This document shows positions 30,884 to 40,968 of a stretch of 64,000 bases of DNA, piece by piece. Under the pieces are notes generated by a model. That model was not told where the DNA came from. It was given only the letters and a program-made list of their open reading frames with translations, and made no database searches. Position 1 is the first letter of the stretch. Every line of letters starts with the position of its first letter. The DNA lies in contig NHZP01000008.1 in the NCBI GenBank assembly GCA_003313425.1, forward strand, positions 372,001 through 436,000. The letters are read 5' to 3'. This DNA comes from Pseudopyrenochaeta lycopersici (lineage: Eukaryota; Ascomycota; Dothideomycetes; Pleosporales; Pseudopyrenochaetaceae). The translations under genes and the position numbers were made by a program.

Positions 30884-32678
30884 ATGCCAAACCATCGTAT
30901 CGTCGACGGAAGCGACCCTGAGAAGGGTCATGATGCCGTGCCCTATGGATATGAGAAGGAGAGCGGTGTCTATGAAGAGCCATTTGTTCATGGTGCTGCT
31001 ACCGTGGGCGAGGCCACAGGAAGAGGAGGAGATACACATCGTGGTTTGAAGAGTCGACATATTCAGTTCTTGTATGTCCGCAAAAATCTTCTCCCAGTCG
31101 AACCAATAATACTAATAGACATATAGGGCTCTTGGAGGTGCTATCGGAACTGGACTCTTCATCGGATCTGGATCAATTCTTGCTCTGGTTGGCCCTGCGC
31201 CGTTATTCATGGCATATCTTTCCATGATGGTTGTGGTCTGGAATGTCATGAACAATCTTGCAGAGATTGTCACATATCTCCCGATGAAGGGTATCACGAT
31301 TCCATACTTCGTTAAGCGATTCGTGGACCCAAGTCTTGCTTTTGCTGCTGGGTGGAATTATTGGTGAGTTCGAGTAATTCCAATTTCTAGTAACTACGTG
31401 TTGACGTGGTTTAGGTATGCGTACGCCATTTTAGTCGCTGCCGAAGCAACAGCTGGAGCTATTCTTCTGGATTACTGGGAGACTCCTGTTCACAATGCTG
31501 TCTGGATTACCATATTCCTCGTCGTCGTCCTCTTCCTTAACATCGTGGCCGTTGAAGTCTTCGGAGAAGCAGAGTTTTGGTTCGCTTCCATCAAGTTCAT
31601 CACAATTATGGGCCTCATCATCCTCGGATTCGTCATCATGCTTGGGGGAAGTCCAAACGACCAAGGACGCCTTGGGTTCCGATACTGGAATGATCCAGGA
31701 GCGTTCAAACCCTATATAGTAGAGGGGAACTCCGGACGGTTTTTGGCCTACTGGACAGCTTTTGTTCGGGCTGGTTTTGCTTTCATCACCTCGCCTGAGC
31801 TGATCGCTCTTGCTGCGGGAGAAACCATTGCACCTCGCCGAAACATTCCCAAGGCTGCCGGACGCTTCGTTTGGCGTCTTGCTATTTTCTACGGCTTTGG
31901 ATCCTTCATCATCGGAGTTGTCGTTCCCTCGGATGATCCTAGGTTACTGAGTGGTAGCTCCAACGCCTCTGCATCTCCTTTCGTTATCGGTATTCAACGA
32001 GCTGGAATCTCTGGTTTGAACCATGTCGTCAACGCTGCAGTCCTGACATCAGCCTGGTCTGCTGGAAACGCCTTCCTTTTCTCCGGCTCTCGCGTCCTCT
32101 ACGGTATGGCTTTGAACGGCGAAGCCCCTAAGATCTTCGGCAGGACAAGCAAGAAGGGTGTTCCATACATGGCGGTTTTGGCAACTTGGGTTATCGGTCT
32201 GCTCGCGTACCTCAACGTCTCCAACACTGGTGCGCAAGTGTTCCTATGGTTCAGCAACATCTCTACGATCTCCGGCTTCATTGCCTGGATTGTAGTCATG
32301 ATCACCTACCTTCGTTTCCGCAAAGCCATGGCCTTCAACCATATGCTCTCCGCGCTTCCCTACCGCACGCCGCTCCAGCCCTACTTTACCTACTTCGTCC
32401 TCGGCATCGTGTCGCTCCTCACTCTCACCAATGGCTTCCAGGTTTTCGTCCCAAGAAACTGGGCCGTTTCCGACTTTTTGGCAGCGTATATTACTATTCC
32501 CATCTTCCTTGCCCTGTACATTGGACACAAGATCTGGTACAGGACGCCGTTTGCGATTAAAATTCAGAATATTGATGTTATGACGGGCAAGAAAGAGATG
32601 GATTTCTTGTGCAAGGATGATCTTCCCGGTCCGCAGCCAAAGAACTTCGCCCAGAAAGTGTGGTTCTGGATTGCTTAA
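30884..32678 (+). CDS. Amino-acid permease (AAT family, Dip5-like subgroup)
   Basis: Exons 30884–31070, 31126–31363 and 31415–32678 give 562 residues, the normal size for yeast-type amino-acid transporters with 12 membrane helices. A hydrophilic N-terminal tail of about 60 residues leads into RGLKSRHIQFLALGGAIGTG, the family's first helix with the GTGLF substrate-binding break. FGEAEFWFASIKFITIMGLI and RLGFRYWNDPGAF are typical of the AAT family and closest to dicarboxylic amino-acid permeases, but specificity cannot be read from motifs alone. It should act as a plasma-membrane proton symporter. The C-terminal tail (FLCKDDLPGPQPKN) is short. It is divergent from the GH105-like gene. Confidence 0.92.
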
Positions 32679-33135
32679 GGGCACAGAATCAGAAGGCCAT
32701 GCCATTTTTCATATATATTGTAGAAATTATGGTAGATAACGGGTATTTATGAATATAAAGATAGCACATCGCTATATTTCCTCATTTAACATCCGTTCAT
32801 ACCAGGTAAATATCTCTGTGTCGCGGAAACCGTTATTGATTTCTGATATGATAAAGTCAAATCAAACTAAAATTATAGGCTCTCTCGGTATCAAGATTGA
32901 AGTATCTAAGGTTGATTGGGTATAAGGTAGTGTACATATTGCTTCCTGTTACTATAGAATATAGTATCAAAGTGGAACCTAATGAAGTCAGGACCTTACG
33001 CTTTATCAGGTAGACTATTACAACAGACCGTATTTATTTCTTGTTCCGAACAATAACTTCAGGCTCGCTCGTTTGCTCGCCCAAATCGGCCTCGCATCGC
33101 AACAATAACAGTCACGCTCATATGGCTATCGCATG
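32679..33135. other. Convergent AT-rich 3' region
   Basis: 457 bp between the stops of the permease (+) and the HET gene (−). No coding or RNA feature seen. Confidence 0.5.
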
Positions 33136-34546
33136 CTATAGAAGTGGCTTCAGCTGCCCTGTGTAAATGTCGGCCACCAGGTCAGCATACTCCTTTTCTT
33201 CCGCAGGCACTTGAAGACGCAATTTTCTGTTCTTACGAGGCCCATACAAGAACCCGCGTTGGGATACTTCATCCCAAATTACGCGAGCTAAGTACCCTTC
33301 TATTGCCACTTTGTGGTCCAATATTCCGCGTAGTGATTTTGTGGGTGGCTTAGGGAAAACAACATCAAGCATCTCATTCGCCATAATGCAGCAAAGGTCG
33401 CAGGTAACCTCAAAGATGGGCAAGGCTAGCGTATCATAAAACAACCGAGCCTGTTCGAGAGCAATCGAACGGACTGCGTCGTAGAACACGTCTTCAACAG
33501 GCTTACGGTAGTCCACGGTGACAGGAGAGATTGGTTGGGCAATTGCTAAAAGTCCATAAACTTTGTCTCGAGGGTTCGAGCACTGATTTCGGCAAAATAT
33601 CCTCAGCGGCCGGGAGAATCTGCCAGTGATAAGGCGATCGGTACCAGGTTGCGTGTCCATGTGATCCTCAACACTGAACCGCCATGACCTCTGTCTTACC
33701 GGTTGTTTTGCTGAAACTGAGTCCTCTTGGGAAATGTGTTCTGTTGGTTCTTTTGCAGAGCATACAGCGTTCTCGTAAAGGTACCGTATCTGATAACCGG
33801 CGCGTTGCTGAAGATCCGTCCTCGGTATCACAGCCTCCATTCTCGAGATCAAAGCCAAGGAAGACTCCCAGAGTACTCTGTGTCGGCCGTGATGAATGAT
33901 GATATTGGATGCGAGCATCACCTCCTGCACAATCCAGAGACGACTCCAGTAAGTATTCTTCCAAACCAGTTCGGCGAGCTCAATCGCGGCACCTTCGGGC
34001 ATAGCCCTGCATCTTAGATAAGTTAATGATTTCCTTATTGAGATTGCAAAGCTCATACGCTATATCTTGCGGGCAGAGTCTTTTAGTTTGAGAGACGCGG
34101 TCTAGCACATCTGTAAGGTTGTATGCCATGGGGCCTAAGGGATCGAGCCAAATGACGACCATAGCGGCTTTTCTATAGATATCGGCCATCATGGGCACTT
34201 GGTTGCTTTTCTCTTCCAAGTTCTTCTGGTCAATACATATTTGATCAATCCAGATTAAGCCTTCTCCAGCCTCCACTGATGACAGTCTGAGGAAGAAGAG
34301 ATAAAGGTTTTTGCTGATAGAGAATGAATGTCCGTTGACCCATATTTGATGAAGGGGTGACGCCGCACCCCATGTATATGACAGCGCACGGTATGACGGA
34401 GTAGTGCCGTCGAAGTCGAATGTGGAAAGTTCACATTCGATCCATGCCTCGTTGGACACGACTCGCAGAAGTCGTATCTGTTTTGGACATTCAGATAATG
34501 GGATATATGTCAATGGCTCTGCTGTTTGCGATCGATTCAAATCCAT
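33136..34546 (-). CDS. HET-domain (heterokaryon incompatibility) protein
   Basis: Exons 34059–34546 and 33136–34006 (intron 34007–34058) give 452 residues. HET motifs in order: YRALSYTWGAASP, LIWIDQICIDQKN with MADIYRKAAMVVIWL after it, and, beyond the splice, YWSRLWIVQEVMLA. After the domain (about 200 residues) comes a variable region containing NPRDKVYGLLAIA, the usual end of the HET module. The HET domain triggers cell death when incompatible hyphae fuse. Most genomes carry tens of copies and only a few are proven incompatibility loci. No NACHT, WD40 or ankyrin part is attached. The frame is open throughout, so the copy looks intact. Confidence 0.9.
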
Positions 34547-35273
34547 TGAAAGTTTCAGCCTAGGTATGAAGGATTCTGTTCAATTGAGAGTAAGTTTAAG
34601 CCTGCTGCAGTCGATCACGTTGTGGCGGCAGCCCCGCTCCTAGCGAGGGGTTGTGCACCTATTGACAATTCTTTCTCCGTAAGCCTGCAGTCTGAGAAGA
34701 TCCTAATTCTTACGCCAAACGCTGATTTCCAATACAAGAGTTATATATATTCAAAAGAATTGTTACCTCGAATCTGTTGTTCCTTTTCTGAGACGCATGC
34801 GGTGGGTACAGTGCCGTCTTTGGGAACGACCAACCCACCCTCCACGACAGCCATAATATATCTATATATATTTACATATTAAGAAATATTTCAAGGGTTG
34901 CATAAACTTTTTAACAGATTTCAGGTCGTCTAAAGCGTTATTATTTTATTATCCCGGGGACAAATTGTGGAATTGCAGAGCGAGCAAGAACTCTACACAG
35001 AACAGATAAAGCACAGCTTAAGCTTGGGATATTCCGAAACCACTCATGCATTTATCTTCTTACTGGTGACTTTTTCGAAAGGCTTATCCAGTTGTGATTT
35101 GATGGGCCGAAGACCGAGGAATCAATATGGAATCCATGAAGTAGAGAGCCCGAGGAAGAGGAAACCACAGTGATTACGGATAATAGCTGAAAGCCTATGA
35201 GCAGTAAATTATAAAGGTCATAATAATGTGAAGGTCTCCGGCATCTCCACCCCTCCACAGTAAAGCTAGTCAT
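34547..35273. other. Region between HET gene and TspO-like gene
   Basis: The promoter of the HET gene (minus) and the 3' flank of the TspO gene (minus). The stretch 34855–34960 is strongly AT-rich. No gene seen. Confidence 0.5.
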
Positions 35274-35982
35274 CTAGTCTTCCTTCAGGGCAGTGCTGAA
35301 GTCCCAGTTGTTAAGATAACCAGATCCGGCCTGTTTTTAGCAATTAGCCTCGCGGATCCGAAACATAAGATGGTGGTTGCTTACACAGAGATAGGTAGCG
35401 AAGCTGAGCCAAGCCAGATATGGGGTGAGCAGCCACCCGCAAGTAGGGTCAACTTGTCCCCAGATGTTAGCCAGGTAAGCAACCGTACCGCCAAGGGCGA
35501 GAATGTCGACTGTCGCGGCAATCGGACGACTCATGCCAAAGTAGAGAGGTGTCCATAAGAGATTTAAGGCGAGCTGAATGGTGTAGAGGGTGGCTCCATG
35601 CTACGTCATATTTAGATCAAGTGATAATGCGTGTTGAGAGCTCCTACCTTTGCAAGGGCGACCGTCTCAGGATTGATAGAGGATATGCCAGTTGTATAGG
35701 CACGATAGGCAGTGTAGCCCATGGTGGTATACAGTGCTGTCCATACTGGCCCAAAGACGTAGCCAGGGGGGTGTAGAGGTGGCTGCTTGATTTTCCGGTA
35801 TGCAGTCTGGGAGACGCTCGCTACCTGGTGTCAGTCTTCTCTGTGTAATCTACTTGGGTAGCAAACTCACGACTGATGGCAAATCCAGTAGCTGTTCCGC
35901 AAACAACAGGTAGGAGAATGGCTACTGCTGGATTCTCGAAAGCAAAGCTCGGCAAGGTCAGGGAGGGGATGTAGCTCGTCAT
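35274..35982 (-). CDS. TspO/MBR family membrane protein
   Basis: Four exons, 35871–35982, 35648–35820, 35385–35600 and 35274–35330, join in phase to 185 residues. Five hydrophobic helices are present with the family's aromatic motifs: KQPPLHPPGYVFGPVWTALY at the first loop, LALNLLWTPLYFG, and LLTPYLAWLSFATYL in the last helix. TspO proteins bind porphyrins and sterols and sit in the outer mitochondrial or secretory membranes of eukaryotes. Their fungal role is poorly known, with stress and light responses suggested in other systems. The final 19-codon exon is supported by phase and a clean stop. A short form that reads through the last intron would replace those 18 residues with 15 others. 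Confidence 0.9.
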
Positions 35983-36857
35983 ATTTTGGGATGTGCGATC
36001 TCAATGGGGTTCAGACGATGGAATAGTGCGTGAGATTTGCAAAGACTGCCCAGTTGAAGCTGCTGAAGGCGTGATATATATATCTGCAGCTCTGCACCTC
36101 GCGATGCGCTTCGTTAGTCTACGGGAAGACACATCCGCCAATCAAGCCTCGGTCCTGTACGATTGCACGCGTCGAACCATGACCCACATGCCGCGAGCCA
36201 TTGGTGCCGTTCCAGGGATGCTAGCCCCGTTTCACCCGTTCCCGGGGCTCTCCAGCCGCCGCGATCAACCTCACCCTTCCTCCTCCATCTCCACCTCCAC
36301 TGGCATCGTTCTGCCCGGGAGACACTTTAGCACATCGTGAGTGCACCAGCTGCTCGTCCTTCCTGCTGCCCATTGTTCGTACCCCTTCCTTCTTGTACAG
36401 CTATTTCCATAGCTCCCACAGCTTTGTTCGCGTGGCCATGCGCTCCGCCATACTTGAGCTATACCTCTGAGCTTCTCTTCTTGCGGCGCGGCTCGTGTGC
36501 GGTCATTCGCATCGGGCGCCGGCATCTTCTTGTTCAATTCTTCTATACCCGCTTCCTCCTCATTACTAACCGCGCCCTGTCATCGTCTTCTTGTCCCTTT
36601 ATTTGTCCTCTCTCTAACCGGAGCCATCATGGCAAACAGCTGCCCGTCCCGTTTGCATCTCACGCGCCCACTCCCACACACCGCATCCTGCAGGCGAGAT
36701 TGCGTGTCCCAGCAAGCAGCCTGCCCGTGTGTTGCGCCTATGATCGCCTCGTCGCCCATCCCTCGACCACACTGAACACCGCCAGCCCCCGGCCCCACGA
36801 TCCGCCCATCATCATTACACACCATATACAACTTGTACAATTCTCTAATTTGTAACA
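35983..36857. promoter_or_regulatory. Divergent region, TspO-like / ARS2-like genes
   Basis: 875 bp between divergent starts. GATATATATATC at about 36072–36083 lies near 90 bp upstream of the TspO ATG and could serve as its TATA element. The right half is very pyrimidine-rich, typical of a long leader for the ARS2-like gene. ORFs inside this leader are probably not genes. Confidence 0.5.
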
Positions 36858-39656
36858 ATGGACTCTTACACGTATGCGCGCCTCGACAGGCCCTTGCTTG
36901 TAAGCGATGCTGACAATGCCAAGTAGCACCCGAGAGGAATCTAGGCCGCCCGTTGACTCGTACAGACGGCGCTCACCAGGTAAGCTCCCGTGTACTTCGC
37001 TCGATGCATAGCGCATTTCTGTGTCATGTCTGAGCGGAGTGCAACTTCTGAGCTTCAGATCGACTGACCATGGCCTTCACAGCCGCCGGAGATCGACGGA
37101 CGGCCAGGCGGCGCTCGCGCTCGCCTCAGAACATCGACCGCTATCAGCCAGATAGGGCCCGCGACTACGACCAGCCGCGCCGCGATGGCAACCGACGGCG
37201 CTCCTCCCCTCCGCCCGTACAAGCTGGCATCGACCGCTACGTGCCCGGCCAGGACAACTTCGCACCAACCTTCACAAACAATCCGATCCCGAACCCCATG
37301 AATCTCGAATACCAGGTCGGTTTCAACTACTTCGCTGAATGGTGGCGTGTTGAACAAGTCATGAAGGAGGAGAAGGAGCGCGCAAAGAATGGGGGTCGCA
37401 AGCCCGTCCTCAAGGGTGAGCGCGAGGCTCGTGAGGAACGTGGTAAGGAGCGCGAACAAATTCAAGCTGCTTACGACGAGTACAAGGAAAAGCTTCAAGT
37501 GCAGATGGCAAAGACTTTCGTCGACAAGCACAAGGGCGAGGAATGGTTCAAGGAGCGATACGACCCCGAATACGACCTGGCATTCAAAGAGAAGTTGCGC
37601 GGCTACCGACACGCTATCTATGCCGACTGGGAGCGACAGCTGGAGGAGGGCTATTTTGACGAGTTCACGTTAGAAGGTATCTACAAGAACGACTCAAATG
37701 GAGCCGGTGGCATCGTCGAGAAGGAAGAGGGTGAAACAACAGCTGCTAACGAAGTTCTGGGCGTAGGCGACCTCTTGCCCTGCAAAGGGGGCGAGATTCG
37801 CGATGAATCTGCATTCCAGCCCACTCTACTTATCAAGACGATTGCGCCCACTGTTAATCGCGAGAAAGTTGAAGAGTTTTGCAAGGAACATCTGGGTGAA
37901 GGCCCTGGTGGCTTCAAGTGGCTCAGCATGAGCGACCCCAATCCTTTGAAAAAGTGTCATCGTATCGGCTGGGTCATTCTCCACCCGAGCGATGAACAAC
38001 CTATGCTTATTGATGATCGTGGTGATGCACGCGACGATGATGCCGAAGACGGTGCTTTGGATGACACCAAACCCGAAGCCGTGCAAGGGCCCCAGAGCAC
38101 AGCACAAAAAGCCCTAGAAGCTCTGAATGGCAAGACTGTCCAGGATGACGTTCGCGGAAACTTTACATGCCATGTTGGTATTCACGAACCACCTGCGGCC
38201 CCACGTAAGAAGGCTCTTTGGGACCTGTTCTCTGCTCCTGAGCGAATCGAACGCGATTTGGAACTAGCTGAGCGACTTGTCCGGAAGCTGGACTCTGAGC
38301 TAAAGGAGCACCAGGAAGAACACCTAGGAGAGCTGGATGGTGCCAGCAAGATTGAGCAGCGAGTCGAGGATCTTCGGTCAAAAGGCTGGCTCCAGCCTCC
38401 AGCAAATGCCCCAGCTCCTCCGAAGAAGGAGCGAGATCCAGAAGAATTGGAAGAAGGCGAAGATGAAACAATGGAAGACGACGAAGGTGCATATGATGAC
38501 GAGGTCGATGACGAAGAGCTGCTGGTCAAGAAAAAGAAGCTCGACCTTCTCATTGAGTACCTTCGACGAGTGCACAATTTTTGCTTCTTCTGCGTATTTG
38601 AGAGCGACTCAGTCCACGAGTTGATTCGCAAATGCGCAGGTGGGCATCTTCGACGTCCTCGGGCCAGTTTGACCACTGCCGCAAAGGCCACTGCCAGGGC
38701 TACCGCTTCTGGCAACCCTTTTCCTTATAGGAAGCAAGAGTCTTCAGGAGATGGTGAGAACGGTGAGAGTAGCCCTGTGGAAGAGAGGAAGCCCCTCAAA
38801 TTGAGCGGCAAGAACCAACAGCAGCTTCAGCGAGCTTTCAACTGGGTCAAGACTTACGAAGAGAAGCTCCTTCAGCTCCTCGAGCCTGAGAATGTTGACA
38901 TCAGGAAGCTTGGTGGCAAGCCGCTAGAAGAGGCCATCGAAGATGAAATGGCCAGATACGTCAAGCAGGAAGATGAGTCCAAGTGGCGGTGCAAAGTCCC
39001 AGAGTGCACAAAGCTGTTTAAGGGACAGCATTTCTGGCGCAAGCACGTTGAGAAGCGCCACCCTGAGTGGCTTGAAAAACTACAGAAAGATGTGAGTGTT
39101 TCAAGGATTTGATCAAAGTATCCATGGGCTAATCATAGCGAAGCTCCGACTTGTCAACAGTTATGTCGTCGATCCTGCGCACATCGCCCCGTCACGCAGT
39201 GATGCTAACAGCAATGGTCACTTCCCCATGGGCAATCACGTTCAAGCCACCGGTACACCACGGGGCTTCAACCTCGCCAACATGAGCTTGGCCATGGCGG
39301 GCAACAACGGGATGCAGAATGGCCTCAACCTAGGAGCCCTTTTCAATCCTGCTATGGGCGGGAACTGGGACCCTAATGCTGTCCACGATGACCGTGGCGG
39401 GCCGATGCGACGAGGCGGTCATCGCTTTAACAACCGAACAGGGCCCTATGATAGGCAGCCCCGCGACGGCCGCAACCGACCTAACGGTACTGCTGGTGGC
39501 CGTTTGACACCTCCGCCACGTGGTGGGAGGCCAGGTCCTCAGCGATACGGCGAGGGTGGGCCTGGCCCTGTCCAGTCTGTCCAAGGTCGCTCTATCAAGA
39601 GCTATGAAGATTTGGATGCTGTGGGCGGTGGGGGCAGTGGAGAGCTCAATTATTGA
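36858..39656 (+). CDS. ARS2/SERRATE-like RNA-processing protein
   Basis: Exons 36858–36871 (14 bp), 36927–36979, 37059–39091 and 39144–39656 give 870 residues. The N-terminus is arginine/serine-rich (RRRSRSPQN). The conserved SERRATE/Ars2 N-terminal region follows (LEYQVGFNYFAEWWRVEQ), then a charged helical core with acidic stretches. A single C2H2 zinc finger lies near 670–695 (WRCKVPECTKLF…HFWRKHVEKRH). A Gly/Arg/Asn-rich tail ends the protein after RLVNSYVVDPAH. Ars2 binds the nuclear cap-binding complex and steers capped transcripts to processing, export or decay. The start depends on two very short exons; without them translation could begin at 37070 in the same frame, losing 26 residues. 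Family call is firm. Confidence 0.9.
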
Positions 39657-40968
39657 GTACTGTCATCTGATCACACACCATTCACCAGAATGTCGTTTTG
39701 TATTCAAGTGCTTCTGCGAGGCGGTGTGTGGCCGGGTCATTTCGGCTGGCGTCAGGGATAGGTCTCAATTTGCTTCATGTAAGAATGTGAAATGCTTGCG
39801 TTGGCAGGCACTGGAAGGTATGCAAGGCTGGCGTTCATTAGGACAATTTATAACAGATATTCGACACATTAGTCTGTGTATTCACACACTGTATATCTCT
39901 TTCAAATTTAGGTAGCGCAAAGGACAGAGTCAAAGGAAACAAGGCATATCTCTGTTGTGTCAATGCTCATCATCATGCACGTGCACCCATGCAATCTTTG
40001 CAAAAATACAGAAAGGGGAAGTAACGCGAAGGCGAGGAGGCAGTTAAGCAAGGGCTGAAGGCATATACAAGACAAATCTCAGCCTGATTCACTTTTCGTA
40101 GCGGTCGGCCTCACTTGCTTCAGATTTACGCTTCTGCGATGGTGACGTACCGATATGTCGGCTGTGGGAAATGTGAAAAGAAGGCGGTTATGGTGAAGAG
40201 CACAAGTGCAGTAGTAATGGGATTGGAGCGTCTTGGCTTATGGCCAGAACATGGGCAGTACTAATTGTCAACACCATGGTTCCTTGCCAGACACGAGCCA
40301 TGTCGATTGCCAAGCTGGAGTGTTTGGCCGAACAAGCGGGTGTTGGGCGCAGACAAGACGGTTGCGGTGGCATGAAAGCGTTTCCGATGACAGTTCCGAT
40401 GGTGGAGGGGCACAAGATTTTAGTGGGGAGCGTTTCACAGCTAGTTGTGGGATGCTCAGAGCGTCTATTGATCAAGGAACAAGACAGGTAAATAAGACAG
40501 ATGCACAGCCAAGCGCTCAAGATGCCGTGCCTTCCTTCGCCGTCTGTGCTAGTCGTCGTCGAGCCCTTGTGGAGCCCGCGGTCAGGCTTACCATTGCTCG
40601 GTCTAAGGCTGCGCCATTGCGAAGTGACGCAACTCGGCAATCAGCCACAAATTCTCCACGCGCCTGCACTTGCTTCAGTGCTGACAAGCATTGGGTCATG
40701 CCGCTTTGAGTAGTAAACTGGCGGTGCAGCCCCTCCGCAAGACCTACTCGAGTAACCTTCTCCTTGTCCTTGTGGGGTGGTGCGCGCTTCGACTTCCGTT
40801 GAGCCACAGCTGCAGCTACGGGGTACGAGCTTCAGCGTCATACACCACGCGTCGACTCTTGTTCTGCAGCGCCCTAGACGGAACTTTTTTATATCTAATT
40901 CTTATACCCAATCTCCGTCTTGCCGGGTCCCGCCGTCTAGCTTGTGCCCAACCTCCTGTTGTTCCAGA
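39657..40968. other. Intergenic region, ARS2-like to LEC1-like
   Basis: 1.3 kb holding the ARS2-like 3' flank and the promoter of the next gene. Overlapping ORFs on opposite strands (40233–40709 plus, 40188–40640 minus) mirror each other, have no domains and look like by-products of GC-rich sequence. No supportable gene. Confidence 0.5.

Noticed and set aside
34007..34058. Frameshift splitting the HET gene
   Set aside because: A 52-bp intron with a GTATGA donor and CAG acceptor joins both frames in exact phase.
36336..36855. Pyrimidine-rich ORF of 172 codons before the ARS2-like gene
   Set aside because: The composition is that of a CT-rich fungal leader and no homology is evident.
38182..38715. 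Minus-strand serine-rich ORF of 177 codons
   Set aside because: Antisense shadow of the acidic part of the ARS2-like gene.
40188..40709. Overlapping 150–158 codon genes on both strands
   Set aside because: They mirror each other, have no domains and sit in GC-rich promoter DNA, where chance ORFs are long.
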